64,000 nucleotides of DNA from Dactylis glomerata (lineage: Eukaryota > Streptophyta > Magnoliopsida > Poales > Poaceae): assembly GCA_007115705.1 (NCBI GenBank), contig QXEO01000549.1, positions 3,548,769 to 3,612,768 on the forward strand. The letters run 5' to 3'. Position numbers and translations under genes: made by a program. Positions 31,984 to 43,262 of this stretch are shown here, one piece after another. Position 1 is the first letter of the stretch. Each line of letters starts with the position of its first letter. The notes under the pieces were generated by a model. The model worked only from the letters and a program-made list of their open reading frames with translations, was not told where the DNA came from and ran no database searches.

Positions 31984-32987
31984 TATGCCGACGGCTAGGC
32001 CATCGGCACAGCTCCTAGCCGTCGGCACAGCTAGGGTTATCACTAATCCCGCCCGGCCCCGCGCGCGTCCACTCCTCTTGCTAGCCCGAGCCTCCCACCT
32101 CCGCGCCGCCCTTCTGCCACCCCCGCGCCGCCGCCCTCCTCCCACCCGCGCGCCGCCGCCCTCCTCCCACGCGTGCGCCGCCGCCCTCCTCCGCCTCGCC
32201 GGCCCCTCCTGCCACCCTCCTCCACCTTGCCGCCTCCCGCGCCAGCCCCTCCTACCCGACCCTCCCGCCGGCCCCTCCCGCCACCCTCCTCCACCTTGCC
32301 GCCTCCCGCCCGCCCCTCCCGCCCGCCCCTCCCGCCGGCAGCCCCGGCCGGCAGCCCATAGCGGCAGTTGGTGTTTATGGCGTGATCGTCGTTGCGGGAG
32401 TTGGTGTAGGGGACGCCTCGAGTCCCGGCGCTATTCCGGACTACTTTTTCCCGGTCGCCGACCTCGACACCGCCGGTGGTGAGATACCCCTCCACATCCC
32501 CTACTCTGCACTTTTTTATGTCACTAGATTCACTTTCCATGTCGAGTCGCGTAACCTAGGTGTCACTTCCCGTCCGCAAGTGTTACGCGGATAAATATGC
32601 ATTAGTGGTCGACATATTTGCAAACGTAACACTTGCGGCATTTACGGGACAGTCGGCGGATGCGTAGTTGAGTACATTCTCCGTGCTCTACCCCGGTCCG
32701 AGTCAGGATTTCTGCAGCGCCTCTCCGTTGTTCTCCGGATGCACATCCTCTCGGTAATTTGCCGAGACGTGTATCGGGAGAGCAGCGGGGAGGTGCTGCC
32801 GAAATTTTGCCTCGGACCGGGGTAGAGCATGGAGAATGTACTCAATCTACGGATCCGGCGGCTGCTAGAAGCCCACCTATTAGAGATGTAGGTTGATGCA
32901 TGCGTTTTGCCCGGTAGAAAAATAAAAATATGAGATACATTTAATTTCATGCTATTATTTGTTGTTTGTTTCCGAATAAAGCAGACG
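31984..32987 (+). promoter_or_regulatory. 5' region of CACTA-3: three motifs, GC-rich leader exon, leader intron
   Basis: Three GCCGACGGC/GCCGTCGGC motifs (31987-32030) precede a very GC-rich stretch (32040-32400) open in all frames, which I read as untranslated leader exon. The part up to 32984 is probably an intron, because AAAGCAG lies just before ACGATGG at the TNP2 start. A long foldback lies at 32668-32845. Confidence 0.5.
32668..32845. repeat. 178-bp foldback in the leader of CACTA-3 TNP2
   Basis: The outer arms TTGAGTACATTCTCCGTGCT... and the reverse complement of ...AGCATGGAGAATGTACTCAA match over about 35 bases with one difference (CTCTACCCCGGTCCGAG is shared exactly). Pairing goes on imperfectly inward through GCAGCGCCTCTCCG and CGGGGAGGTGCTGC. 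The RNA would fold into one long, mostly paired hairpin. Confidence 0.8.
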
Positions 32988-35900
32988 ATGGCTGATAATG
33001 GATGGATGTATAGTGGCCGTCATAGTGGGACTGAAATGACAGAAGAGTGGGTATGGAAGACTAATTGCTTAGTGAAGGAGTTAGCGCGTAGTTCAAAGTC
33101 AGGCATTCGTCCAGCTTGTCCTTGCGCTCGTTGCAAGAGGCGTCATCGTCAGGGAAAGGATGACATGACTAAACACCTATGGTTGCATGGGTATATGCCT
33201 GACTTTGTCACGTGGGTCGACTTTTCCCAATACGAACGTGATAGAGGTGAGGTGATGCGACAGCGGATTGATGGCAATGAGGATGATGGGATTAGATATT
33301 TGCTAGATGATCTTCGCGATGCCGACATGCCAGATTCACCACCGGGACAGGAGGAACATCCAGAACCAGAGGAACCGGAGGAACCGCTAGAACCAGAGGA
33401 ACCGGAGCCAACCGCGAAGGCCTTCTTTGATATGATGGCCTCGGCTAAGAGGCCTCTATACGAGGGTGCAAAAATTTCTCAGCTCGATGCCATAGCGCAA
33501 GTATTAGCCAACAAGGCCCAGTTCGACAACACCCGAGCATGCATTGAAGCTCATCTGACAACATTTGGTAACATGCTGCCTGAAGGACATTGTCTGCCTA
33601 AAACCATGTACGAAGCAAAGAAAATCTTAAAAGCGCTCAACATGGATTATGTAAAGTATGATTGCTGTCCGAAAGGTTGCCTTATGTTTTGGAAGGAGTT
33701 TGCGGATGACAAGTACTGTAGCAAGTGTGGGGCCTCTAGGTATCATGAGGTAGAGGGACCCGATGGTCAGAAGACGCAGACAAAAGTTGCTGTGAAGATT
33801 CTTCGTTATCTCCCATTCATTAAAAGAATCCAACGGCTTTATATGTCCGAGGAGTCTGCCAAACAGATGACGTGGCATAAGAAGGGTAAGAGATACGAGG
33901 ACGAGAACGGACGGATAAACATGGGACATCCATCTGATGGTAAGGCATGGAAGAACTTTGATAGAAAATACCCTGATTAGGCAAGTGATGCTCGAAATGT
34001 CAGAATTGCGATAGCAACCGATGGATTCAATCCATATGGTATGTCGACTGCCTCGTATAGCTGCTGGCCTGTGTTTGTTATTCCACTCAATCTCCCTCCC
34101 GGAGTCGTAATGCAAAGGAAGACCATATTTCTGTCCTTGATCATTCCAGGGCCTGAATACCCGGGGAAGAATTTGAGTGTCTTCATGCAGCCACTTGTGG
34201 ATGACTTGCACCACTCTTGGCACCACGGAACGTTGACATACGACCGAGCATCGAAGAGAAACTTTATCATGAAAGTTTGGTACCAGTATTCAATGCACGA
34301 CCTACCCGGCTATGCTCTATTGTGCGGGCATTCAACAGCTGGTAAGTTTCCATGCCCAGTGTGTAGGCACCGACTTGAGTTCCTTTATCTAAAGGCGGGT
34401 CGCAAATATTCTGCCTTTGACACACATCGAAAGTTCCTCAAAAGAGACCATCGGTTTAGGGGAGACAAAAAGAACTTCACGAAGGGCAAAGTTGTGCATG
34501 AAGAAAAAATGATACCATCGTTCGATGGTGTGGCTGTTGATGCTGAGCTACGTGCTCTCAAGCCTAGTGCTGAACCCGGCCCACAATTTCAGGGATATGG
34601 TAAGACGCACAACTGGACTCATGTGGCAGGCTTAACGCAGCTCGAGTATTACAAGGACCTCGAACTTCCCCATAACATCGATGCGATGCACACCGAAAAG
34701 AATGTCGCGGAGTCCGTCTTTAACACCGTCTTGAACATTGCTGAGAAGACAAAGGATAATGTCAAGGCTAGAGTCGATGTTCAGAATCTGTGTGATAGGA
34801 CGAAACTACACATGGAGCCTCCACAAGGGAGTCGAAAAAATTGGGTCAAGCCGCATGCCATGTACTACCTTGATAGTCTCCAAAAAAAGGAGGCATTTAA
34901 GTGGCTCAAATACGTCGTGATGTTTCCTGATGGTTATTGTTCGAATATGAGTAAGGGAGTCAATCTATTAACAGGAAAAGTAACCGGGCTCAAGAGTCAC
35001 GACTATCATATATGGATTGAGCGGCTGCTGCCGGTGATGGTTCGTGGGTATCTTCCCGAGAATGTCTGGCGAGTGCTTGCGGAGTTGAGTCATTTCTTCC
35101 GCACGCTCTGTGCTAAGCAGATTTGTCCCCTCGCTATTGAGAAGCTGCATGATCTAGTGCCAGAGTTGCTATGCAAGTTAGAGATGATCTTTCCCCCAGG
35201 TTTCTTTACTCCGATGTTACATCTCATTGTGCATCTCGCGAATGAGGCACTCTTGGGTGGACCGGTGCAGTATCGTTGGCAGTTCTGTATTGAGAGAGAG
35301 TTTAAGTATATTCGATACAAATGTGGAAACAAAAATAAGATTGAAGCATGCATAGCTGAGGCAACTCAACTCGAGGAGATGGCAGCTGCCACGACAACAT
35401 ACTATGCCGATGATGTTCCCACTATGCATAACCCTGTCTCTCGGTACAATGTTGATGAGCCCAAGAATGACCCAAAGCTTAGCCTCTTCCAATATCCCGG
35501 TGGCAAGGCCGGTGGCGCAAAAAGGCATATGTTGACCAGGGAAGAGAATGAATGCATAATGCTCTATGTGCTTATGAACATGCAAGAAGTGCTCAATTTT
35601 ATCAGGTAAAATGGTGAACAAATTAATTTGCAATAAGTAACTTAGTTTCCATCTAATACGTATTTTCTCCTTTTAGCCAATTCCAAGATGAACAGTGGTC
35701 GGGAACGAGGGATCCGTCTCCCGTGGAGTTGGACACTCTTCTGAAAGAGGGTGCCCCTGGAAAGAAAAAATTTGTGACTTGGTTCAGCGAACAAGTAAAT
35801 TCTAGCCTGTCCCTTTTACCTTGCAATCCGTCACTTGGCCCTCTTATTACACGTAACTAATGCAATGCACAAACCCATTTGTAGGGAGCTGATCCCAACG

Positions 35901-36679
35901 TTTAGATGATGGATGAGTTAAGATGTGTTTCCCAGGGTTGTAACCGTAGAGTCACTGTGTATGAGAAGTATGATGTGAATGGGTATCGCTTCCATACAGA
36001 GTTTCACCAGAAGAACCACCCTAATACAAAAACTATAAATACTGGGGTCTGGACCAAAGGAGCTGATGGCACTGATTACTATGGAAGGTTAGAGAACGTA
36101 TACGAGCTGACGTTTAATATGACAAACATAGAACTCAAGCTCGTTGTCTTCCGATGCCACTGGTTCGACCCACATGGTGGACAAAGAAGCACCCCTTCCA
36201 TTGGGTTAGTTGAAGTTAGGCCTTCAACCACCTATAGCGGAGCCGATGTCTTCATTGTGGCTCATCAAGCCAAGCAAGTTTATTATTTGTCATATCCATG
36301 TCAGAAAGAGGAACTCAAGGGCTGGGAAGTTGTGTTCAAAGTTTCTCCACATGGTAAGCTACCCATGCCATCCGACGATGATTACAACAACATGGACCCT
36401 GTAACATATGAGGGAATTTTCTATAAAGAGCTAGAGAACTTCGGGGACTTTGAAATACAAATTGGTCTTGCGGACCTCGAGAACGAAGCCCAAATTCCTG
36501 GTGAGACAGTGGTGAACCTAAAGGACATAGAGATGCTCAGCAAGTACCATGCGCAAAATGGCATCGATGATGAGCCTCCACCGTGCGACAATGATGAGCC
36601 TCAGTACTCACGTGATAGTGACAGTGATAATGATAATGAGAACCCAATGCCTAATTATGAGAGTGATGATTCTAGGTGA
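32988..36679 (+). pseudogene. CACTA-3 TNP2 transposase, spliced, two in-frame TAG codons
   Basis: Exons are 32988-35605, 35677-35794 and 35885-36679; both introns are GT-AG and all phases agree. TAG codons interrupt the frame at 33978-33980 and 35903-35905. Domains in order are the transposase-associated N-terminus (WMYSGRHSG...CPCARCKRR), an acidic linker (EPEEPEEPLEPEEPEP), the Tnp2 core (ATDGFNPYGM, PGYALLCGHST, CPVCRHRLEF, DAMHTEKNV), DUF4218 (YLPENVWRVLAELSHFFR, IFPPGFFTPMLHLIVHLA) and DUF4216 (YYGRLENVYELTF, VVFRCHWFDP, KQVYYLSYP). The tail is acidic (DSDSDNDNENP). It is clearly diverged from the CACTA-1/2 transposases. No frameshift is seen. Confidence 0.88.
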
Positions 36680-36875
36680 GAGTCTTTTATGCTTAGTATC
36701 AAATTTACAACTCTTCATGCTTACTATCTAATTTACAACATGCTTTTTAATTGCAATAGTGACATTGTCTACATTTTGTTATGTCTTCAACTCTTCATGA
36801 TTACTATCTAATTTAATTGCAATATGTCTGTATGCTAACTTGTTCACTATTTCTCAATGCAGGTGATTGACCAAT

Positions 36876-39166
36876 ATGAGCCAAGGGAAGCAATCCACCT
36901 CGTCCTTGATGAATACCCTTCGCCAGCAGAAGGTTACCCGTAGTGGACGTGAGCCTCGTCCCAGCACGCGTTACCCGCCTCCTAGCGGTCAGGGAGGACG
37001 AGGACGAGGTGGAGGTGGAGGACGAGGCCGAGGTGGAGGAGGAGGACGTGGGCGAGGTGGAGGAGGTGCACCTTTCCTTCTGGAGGAGGAGATACCCTCT
37101 GCTTCTGGCGACATGGCTTCCCAGTCCGCTAGGTCGGAGTCTCCTAATGCGGAGGTGGAGATGGAGGACACTATGGACGAGGAGACTGAGCGGGCGATGG
37201 CTCTGAAGAAGATGCGGACTCGTGGGGAAGCCCGTGTCCCTGATGTGGCCGCGGAGCCTACTACTGAGGAGGGGAAAGCCCTCCTCAAAGCAGGCAAGAA
37301 AGAGTAAGTTTAATTTTTTACATGTAATTTCATTTTGGTCATAACTAATGTTTGAATATTTTGCAGCAATTGGACATATGCTAAGGGAATTCGCCAGCCC
37401 GCGAGATTGATTGGAGCTTTGATCCGGAAGTTTTAGCCGGGCTATTACACTCCGGTTGCCGGCGGCGATAGGAAGCTAGCCTACACTTGGGCGGACTTTG
37501 AGGCTGCGCCTTCCCCGGGCTTTGCTAGCGCTGCTGACGCCGTGATCACTAAGTTCTGGGTAAAGCATACTTCTCGAGTTTCGTTCATAGTTCATGACCA
37601 CACTGTGCTAACTCATACCTCTCACAATTTTATATGATGCATAATTGCAGGCCCATTATAGGGTGGAGGAGGAGGATCGGGCCACGGCGGATGGGGTCCT
37701 CCTTAGGGCTTGTCAGAGGTTGACACGGCAGCAGTGGTACAATCAGAAGCATACTTGCATTGCTCACTACATGGCTGAGCAAGGCAAGAGGGTCAAGAAG
37801 CGTGATAATATCGCGGAGCCACCTGAGATGACGCTGGATGCTTACAGGAGTGTAAGTACATTGTCAATGAGATTCTATGTTTTTGCTAAGTTGCAATTGC
37901 ATTATCTGTTCTTCAAATGAGTATTGATGTTTCAGGTTATGCCTGAGTGGTGTCGCAATAAAGATGAGGCATTTGAGGCGTTGGCTAGGAGGTGGCCCGG
38001 CATGGACGAAGAGTTCACGGCCGTGAGCGAGCGGAACAGGGACAACCGCGGCTCCGAGGGAACACACAGTGCGGAAAGCCGCAACACCGATCGCTACAGA
38101 GAGGAGTTGGTACATATGAATGGAACAACCTGCATTTATTTCCCCTCGTGTTCCTTCTTCATAGACATAACATTTCTTTGGCGATGCAGGGGAAAAAACT
38201 CGGGAGGCCTATTACCGAGACGTATGCGTGGCAGCATATGAAGCTGAAGACTCCTGATCTGAGCGAGCCGCAGCCCTCGCTTCCCGAGTACTTTGGCGAG
38301 GCCGGCGAGAAGTTGGACAAGTACTGCACGGTGTTCAAGGGTTTCCATCTGGAGGTGGATGACCCACTTGAGGAGGAGACCGACGAGGTGGCGGTGATGG
38401 TGGCGGGGCACGGCATGGAGCATGGCCATACGAAGATTCTTAGCTCGGTGATATGCCCTACGAGGACCCTCACGCAGATCAAGTCTACCCTCACCGCCGA
38501 CCACCCCCCTATCGCGCCTCCGTCACAGCCTCGTCGCGATGTAAGTCTTTTCATTAACGTCCTCTTTTCGACATTCGTTCATGAATATGGCTAAGTTCAC
38601 CACAATGATTATGTATGATATTGTAGCGTGCTTTCGATGCGGCCTATGATGCCATGTATGCGGATTATTTGAGGGAGTATGAGGAGTACAAGGCTCAGAA
38701 AAATGCCTACCACCAGTACATGCTGGAGTCGGATGATGTAAGTTTCATCTTTATAGTTGCAAAACATGACAAGTCCCACTTCCTCTTTTTTGAACTTTTA
38801 TTTATGCAATGCCTAACATCTAACCTATCTTGTAGGCGCTGCAACACTTCTTACGCACTGGAGAGAGGATCCTCGTGAGCATGGAGCGACCACCTCTTCC
38901 GGAGGAGGTGCCCTTGTGCCCATCGAGGGAAGATTTTGCTCGCACCTACTATGCAAGCACCCCGGTATGTTCTGTGTCAGCCCACTTGCTACAGTTTCCT
39001 GTTACACGGCTAAGTAACTAATTATTGCTCAAACATGTAGGGAACGAGAGGTTCGGGGAACCGATACTTTGGTCGTGCTTCCCCGAGTGTGTCGTGCGAC
39101 ATCACACCGGTTCACCCTAGCCGCCGTTCTCCTGCTTCTGGTGGTGATTCTACTTCCGTTGGCTAG
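36876..39166 (+). pseudogene. CACTA-3 TNPA-like gene (Transposase_24 family), eight exons, one in-frame TAG
   Basis: Exons are 36876-37303, 37367-37559, 37651-37851, 37936-38109, 38190-38540, 38627-38737, 38836-38964 and 39041-39166. Every border is GT-AG and the lengths keep one frame of 571 codons ending in TAG at 39166. A single in-frame TAG breaks it at 37434-37436 (KF*PGYYTP). The N-terminus has a Gly/Arg-rich RGRGGGGGRG repeat (nucleic-acid-binding type) and an acidic patch. The middle has RNRDNRGSEGTHSAESRN followed by KKLGRPITETYAWQH, the pattern of plant Ptta/En/Spm (Transposase_24) proteins. There is no Ulp1-like domain, unlike CACTA-2. Expected role: binding of the GCCGACGGC motifs. 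Confidence 0.85.
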
Positions 39167-39514
39167 GCCGACCATCGGACGCCTGATTTCACGCACGACG
39201 AAATCGATTTCCCGTAGTAGGTCTCCTCTTGTCGACGATGATGCTATCTTGCTACTTTGTGTATGGATATGATGCTACTGCTACCTTGTCTATGTGCTCA
39301 TACTCTTCATGTGCTACATTGTGTTATGTGATGATACTCTTGATGTGACGATGATGATGATGCCATTTGTATGATGATGATGCTATTTGTGTGATGATGA
39401 TGTGATGCTATTTGTTCTGATTATATGTTGTAAATTGCTATCAATATATACTGTAATTTGTTCTGATGATCATGTGCTATTTATGTCTAGAAAAAGAAAA
39501 AGAAAACTGGGCGC
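39167..39514. other. 3' untranslated region of the CACTA-3 TNPA-like gene
   Basis: T/G-rich sequence with GATGATGATG runs (39340-39400) and no reading frame of interest; it leads into the subterminal repeat block. Confidence 0.4.
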
Positions 39515-39964
39515 AGCCTGTGCCGACGGCATTGCCGTCGGCACAGCCCTGGCGTGTGCCATATGGCAGGGGCTGTGCCGACGGCAATGCCGTCGGCACA
39601 GGTGGGCCCCAGGTTTTGCGCGCGGACGAGCAGAAAAGGCCGGCTGGAATTTTTCGCGCGAAAAATTTAAATAGAGCTGTGCCGACGGCATTGCCGTCGG
39701 CATAGCTGCCGCCGTCCATTAGTCCAAGTGGGGCCCCCTGTCGTCTGTGCCGACGGCCGTTCGTGCCGACGGCGAGGCTTTGCCGTCGCCTCTTAGGCTG
39801 TGCCGACGGCTGGGTCTGTGCCGACGGCCAGCTGGCCTCGCCCGACGCCCGCGTAGCCCGACGGCCTTGTGCCGACGGCGGCCGTCGGCACAGCCTGTGC
39901 CGATGGCACCTTCGTCTATGCCGACGGCTCGGGGCCGTCGGCCCCTTGGCTGTGTGCTGTAGTG
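39515..39964 (+). repeat. Right subterminal repeats and terminus of CACTA-3
   Basis: At least a dozen copies of GCCGACGGC or GCCGTCGGC, several as perfect inverted pairs such as TGTGCCGACGGCATTGCCG followed by TCGGCACA. The end is GGCTGTGTGCTGTAGTG at 39964. Open frames across this block on both strands are produced by the repeats. Confidence 0.85.
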
Positions 39965-39967
39965 TGT

Positions 39968-40390
39968 CGTCGAGCACCGATATGTTAAGCCCGCCCCCCA
40001 GCTGCACCGCGTGCTGGTTCCGACTTACGAGTGCGCTCGCCGACTCGACCAACTTCATCTTCCAGTCCGCCGATGAGAAGGGCTCGAACAGGCCGCATGC
40101 AGGCCTGATTCGACCGGGTGGCCGTCGAAGGTTGAACAACACCCGCGAGCCAGCTGCTGCCTGTGTTTTTTCCCTGGACACGACGACCCCTTTCAAGTTT
40201 AAGAAGTCTGCATGCATTGGTCGCATGCATTATGCATTATGCTTCTCTTGCACCACCGCCGGTCGTTCCACGTACCGCGCCGGCGTCGGAAAGGCCCTGG
40301 TGGCATTGTCGAGCACTTCAACCCCTGACTCCAAGCTGGGCAGCTCCGGTGACGTCGGCTGTCTACTGCGACTCAGATCAAAGTGATGGC
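39968..40390. other. Low-copy GC-rich sequence, possibly a gene fragment
   Basis: The minus strand carries an open frame without Met spacing problems (NLKGVVVSREKTQ, GSRVLFNLRRPPGRIRPACG, KLVESASALVSRNQH), which runs into CACTA-3 at 39964. The plus strand is also open, so composition could explain both. I do not recognise a protein. CACTA-3 may have been inserted into an exon here. Confidence 0.3.
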
Positions 40391-41164
40391 GCTATAAGTG
40401 CACTAAACGTAAGGTTGCAGATGGTAGCAATTGGATTAGAACCACTCTTTGGGCAATGCTGCCGAGTGACAAGGACATGCATGGTGAATTTGATCATGCC
40501 AGTCACCGATTCTCGGAAACTTGATTACAGTGTACCGCCAGGGTACATGTATCATAGAGGCAAATGTTTTCTAATTTACGTGCTTGACTACATCATGTTT
40601 TCTAATTTTTTACTTGCGCTAGATAAAAATGTTTTCTTATGTTTGTTTCAACAGTTGATTGTTACATCAGCTGTATCCGTTCTACTTTGCATGCATCACG
40701 GCTTCATCCAAACGGTAATTTTTTTTGAGGAATTTACTCCTGGCTTAGATTACTTTCATATTTAAGATGAAGGGGTCTGCTTCGGTGGGACACAAACCTC
40801 TGTAAACTGGTGTATATTAAGGAAATGCCAAGACGAAGACACGAAATTTTCTAGCAATTGGGTATGGTGCCAGAGTATAAACAAAAGATGACCAAGTTAA
40901 CAAATGAGAGCGTGAATCTTGATAATTGGAAGTGTGATGAGAACAAGTAGGGATGATATATTTGATGGGTGGCTCATCCACATTTGTGTATTACTAAAAT
41001 ATATCATTTTCACTCAGGGCACCATCACCTAGCACGGATGCTGTTGCCATTGTTATGAACATCCATTGTTATGGACATAAATGAGGTCACCATTAAAATA
41101 GATGACAGCACATGGGATTGCTTTCCTCCCTATTGCACACGATTTCTTCGTCGATTAAGTTATG
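40391..41164. other. No recognised gene; left part of a possible Helitron
   Basis: AT-rich, without a long frame or repeat. It ends in the Helitron-like 3' end described next, so part of it may belong to that element; I cannot find the 5' end. Confidence 0.35.
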
Positions 41165-41194
41165 TCCGTAGCAACGCACGGGTATTGTGCTAGT
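41165..41194 (+). mobile_element. Helitron-like 3' terminus
   Basis: CCGTAGCAACGCACGG is followed by a short spacer and CTAGT (41190-41194), then T. Grass Helitrons end in a small hairpin of the CCGTTGCAACGCACGG type just before CTRRT and are inserted before T. The hairpin here has one change in its left arm. Confidence 0.5.
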
Positions 41195-41487
41195 TATAGA
41201 TAGGAATCTCACCGGTGCGTTTGGGCTGGCCCAAGGTTTGGAGGGTACTACACGTACGAGAGACAACCGACGAGATGAACCAACGACCAGGAAACATGAT
41301 GGATTTATATTTTACATTTTACACTTACCGGTGGCAATATAGTAAATAGTCTAAAAGGTGGAATCCCCAAATACTCAAAAGGGTTTCTCCCCAGATTTTG
41401 GGGATTCCACCTTTTGTTAAAATTACAAGGTTTGCCACAGGTTAGTTAAAAAACGCTTCGGTCCTTGGTATAAAAAGAAACCAGATT

Positions 41488-41695
41488 CCGGAGCGGCGGT
41501 TGCCTTGTTGCTGAGTGTCCTCTCTTGCTGCTTGGGCGCAAGAGTCGTTGGCTCGTGTGGGACGCGGCCTCAGGGCCGGTGTGTGGTGTCGTGTTGTATC
41601 GGTTTTCAGCCAGTTTCCCTTATTAACTGGCCATTCTCTTCTTCTTAATGAAAAGGCAGAGCTCCTGCTGGTTGCGCTAAAAAAAAAGAAAAAAA
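41488..41695 (+). mobile_element. 5'-truncated LINE tail (retroposed copy)
   Basis: The segment ends in TTAATGAAAAGGCAGAGCTC and an A-rich tail, as many grass LINE 3' ends do. It is flanked by AAACCAGATT at 41478-41487 and 41696-41705, which is a target duplication. Only about 200 bp were copied. Confidence 0.7.
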
Positions 41696-41705
41696 AAACC
41701 AGATT

Positions 41706-43233
41706 GAACACGCAATGGTTGCTCCGTGCATGCAATGCGAACAAAACTGGCTGCCATATCCGATGTTGCTTCGTTCTTTCTTTTACAGGCCCAACATGCC
41801 ATACGTGTCCAGGTCCAATTAGGGCTCCATGAAATTCGCGTATGGGCCAGACTACATCGAATCTATCAGAAAAAAAACGTGCTAGCTAGCAAGGTGAAAT
41901 GCAATTTTCCAAATAATACAAGAAAAGAGCTCTTGTTATCTTGGGAGTAGAAATTGCTAATTTTTTTTTGGTGATTTCACTCCTAAATGATCAGTTTACC
42001 TTTCCACCAAATTAAACAATATTTTGCGAAACGTTTTCTTTTTGCACTATTAAAACATCACGCGGATGCCGCTGATCATCATCCATAGCGATTGCCTTTC
42101 GGAGCGGTGGCCACATAGCTGGGCGGAGATCCAATCGCCAATTCCGGGCAGGCGCTGTTCCCGTCATCTAGACGATCAGTCTCTGGGCCGATCAGCTAGC
42201 TGGACCATTGCATATTTAAAAAGTCTCTTGGTTATCAGCCCGTGCCGCCGCCTCTACATCACGGACTAGCGAGGTATGCCTCTTCGTCGGCCTCCTTGCT
42301 CGCCTCTACATCACCAGCACAGCAGCTGCCGTCCTGAGCAGATTCTTCTCCGGGGAGTCTTCAGGGCTAAGCTCCTGCGAGTCGAGCTTCCGTAGTCCGG
42401 ACGAACATCGTAGCAAGGATTCAGTGCGCCTACGGCGCCTCCAAGGAGCGGCCACAACAGCCGGGGCCGCAGCTGCCGTGAGCAGGTTCTTCCCTGAGGA
42501 GCAGTCACTCGTCGATGCTCACCTCCTGCGAGTTGACCTGCCGGATGGACGCCGTCCTGAGGCTCCAGCGCGCCTACGGCGGCTCCGGGAAGATTCATGT
42601 GCCTTGCTCTGTCCCGCGTAAGATTTTCTACCAGATCGCATAACCATCTTATGAAAATACGCCATGTAGAAACACACCATGACACCTAACCGAGGGCCTG
42701 TAACAGCTATTTGTTCCTTACCTGTACTTGCAAAGTTGCAATGCATGCACGAGAAGATCATGATTTCTCATATCAAATCTTTCTTTCTCAAACATGGCTT
42801 TGCAAAAAATGGCAATCACATTTGTTCAGGCATATAATTGTGATTGGACGTGTTATACCTAACACTAAATAGGATTTAGTGCAAATAGTTTTCAAAAGAT
42901 ACTCATATTAGATATGTTTCTTTCTTGAATAAGGTAGTAGCATTTGTAGACTTGCAATTCTTGAATACATTGATGCCAAATATTACCAAAAGCAAACGAT
43001 TATTATGTCGTGAACTTGTATAGTGAGTTATTTGTGAATATAAGGATTTTCTCTTAGAATTGTGATCTGTAAAATTTGGAACATATTAAAAACATAGTCA
43101 AAAATAATCGGTTAAACAACATAAATTAAAGATTAAATAAAGGGCAACCTGAGGCTATGGGTATGTGAGTTGACTTTGAGGCAAAATTTGAATCGCAACA
43201 ACAATTTTTGTCTTAAAGTTGATTTATTATCTT
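41706..43233. other. Unrecognised sequence with a coding-like duplicated segment at 42310-42600
   Basis: Two imperfect copies of a roughly 120-bp GC-rich unit follow each other. Each contains GCCGT(C)CTGAGCAG, CTCCTGCGAGT and GCGCCTACGGCG (copies at about 42328-42446 and 42470-42590). In one plus-strand frame both read like VSRFF...LLRV. It could be a captured exon fragment; no protein is recognised. From 42700 to 43233 it is AT-rich with no feature. Confidence 0.35.
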
Positions 43234-43262
43234 CCGTTGCAACGCACGGGCAAATTTCCTAT
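43234..43262 (+). mobile_element. Degenerate Helitron-like 3' end
   Basis: CCGTTGCAACGCACGG, the same hairpin as at 41165 and 45652, is followed by CAAATTTCCTATT; the final CTRRT is degenerate. Just after it (43280-43340) lies a sequence (GTTTCTCCCAA...TTTTGGGGATTCCACC... AATTACAAGGTTTGCCAC) that also follows the first terminus at 41385-41440. Confidence 0.4.

Larger units (their letters stand above)
31984..39964 (+). mobile_element. CACTA-3: CACTA transposon of the GTGCCGACGGC type, left terminus missing
   Basis: The right end reads inward CACTACAGCACACAGCC from 39964; tgt (39965-39967) follows. Subterminal motifs (TGTGCCGACGGC/GCCGTCGGCACA) are dense at 39515-39960, and three occur at 31984-32030. 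The plus-strand genes are a TNP2 transposase (32988-36679) and a TNPA-like gene (36876-39166). No matching left terminus is visible, so the 5' end is probably lost. Both genes carry in-frame TAG codons, so the element is inactive or needs help. Confidence 0.88.

Noticed and set aside
32043..32540. 165-codon open frame on the minus strand, 5' of CACTA-3 TNP2
   Set aside because: Low-complexity Gly/Arg sequence antisense to a Pro/Ala-rich frame; both follow from GC repeats.
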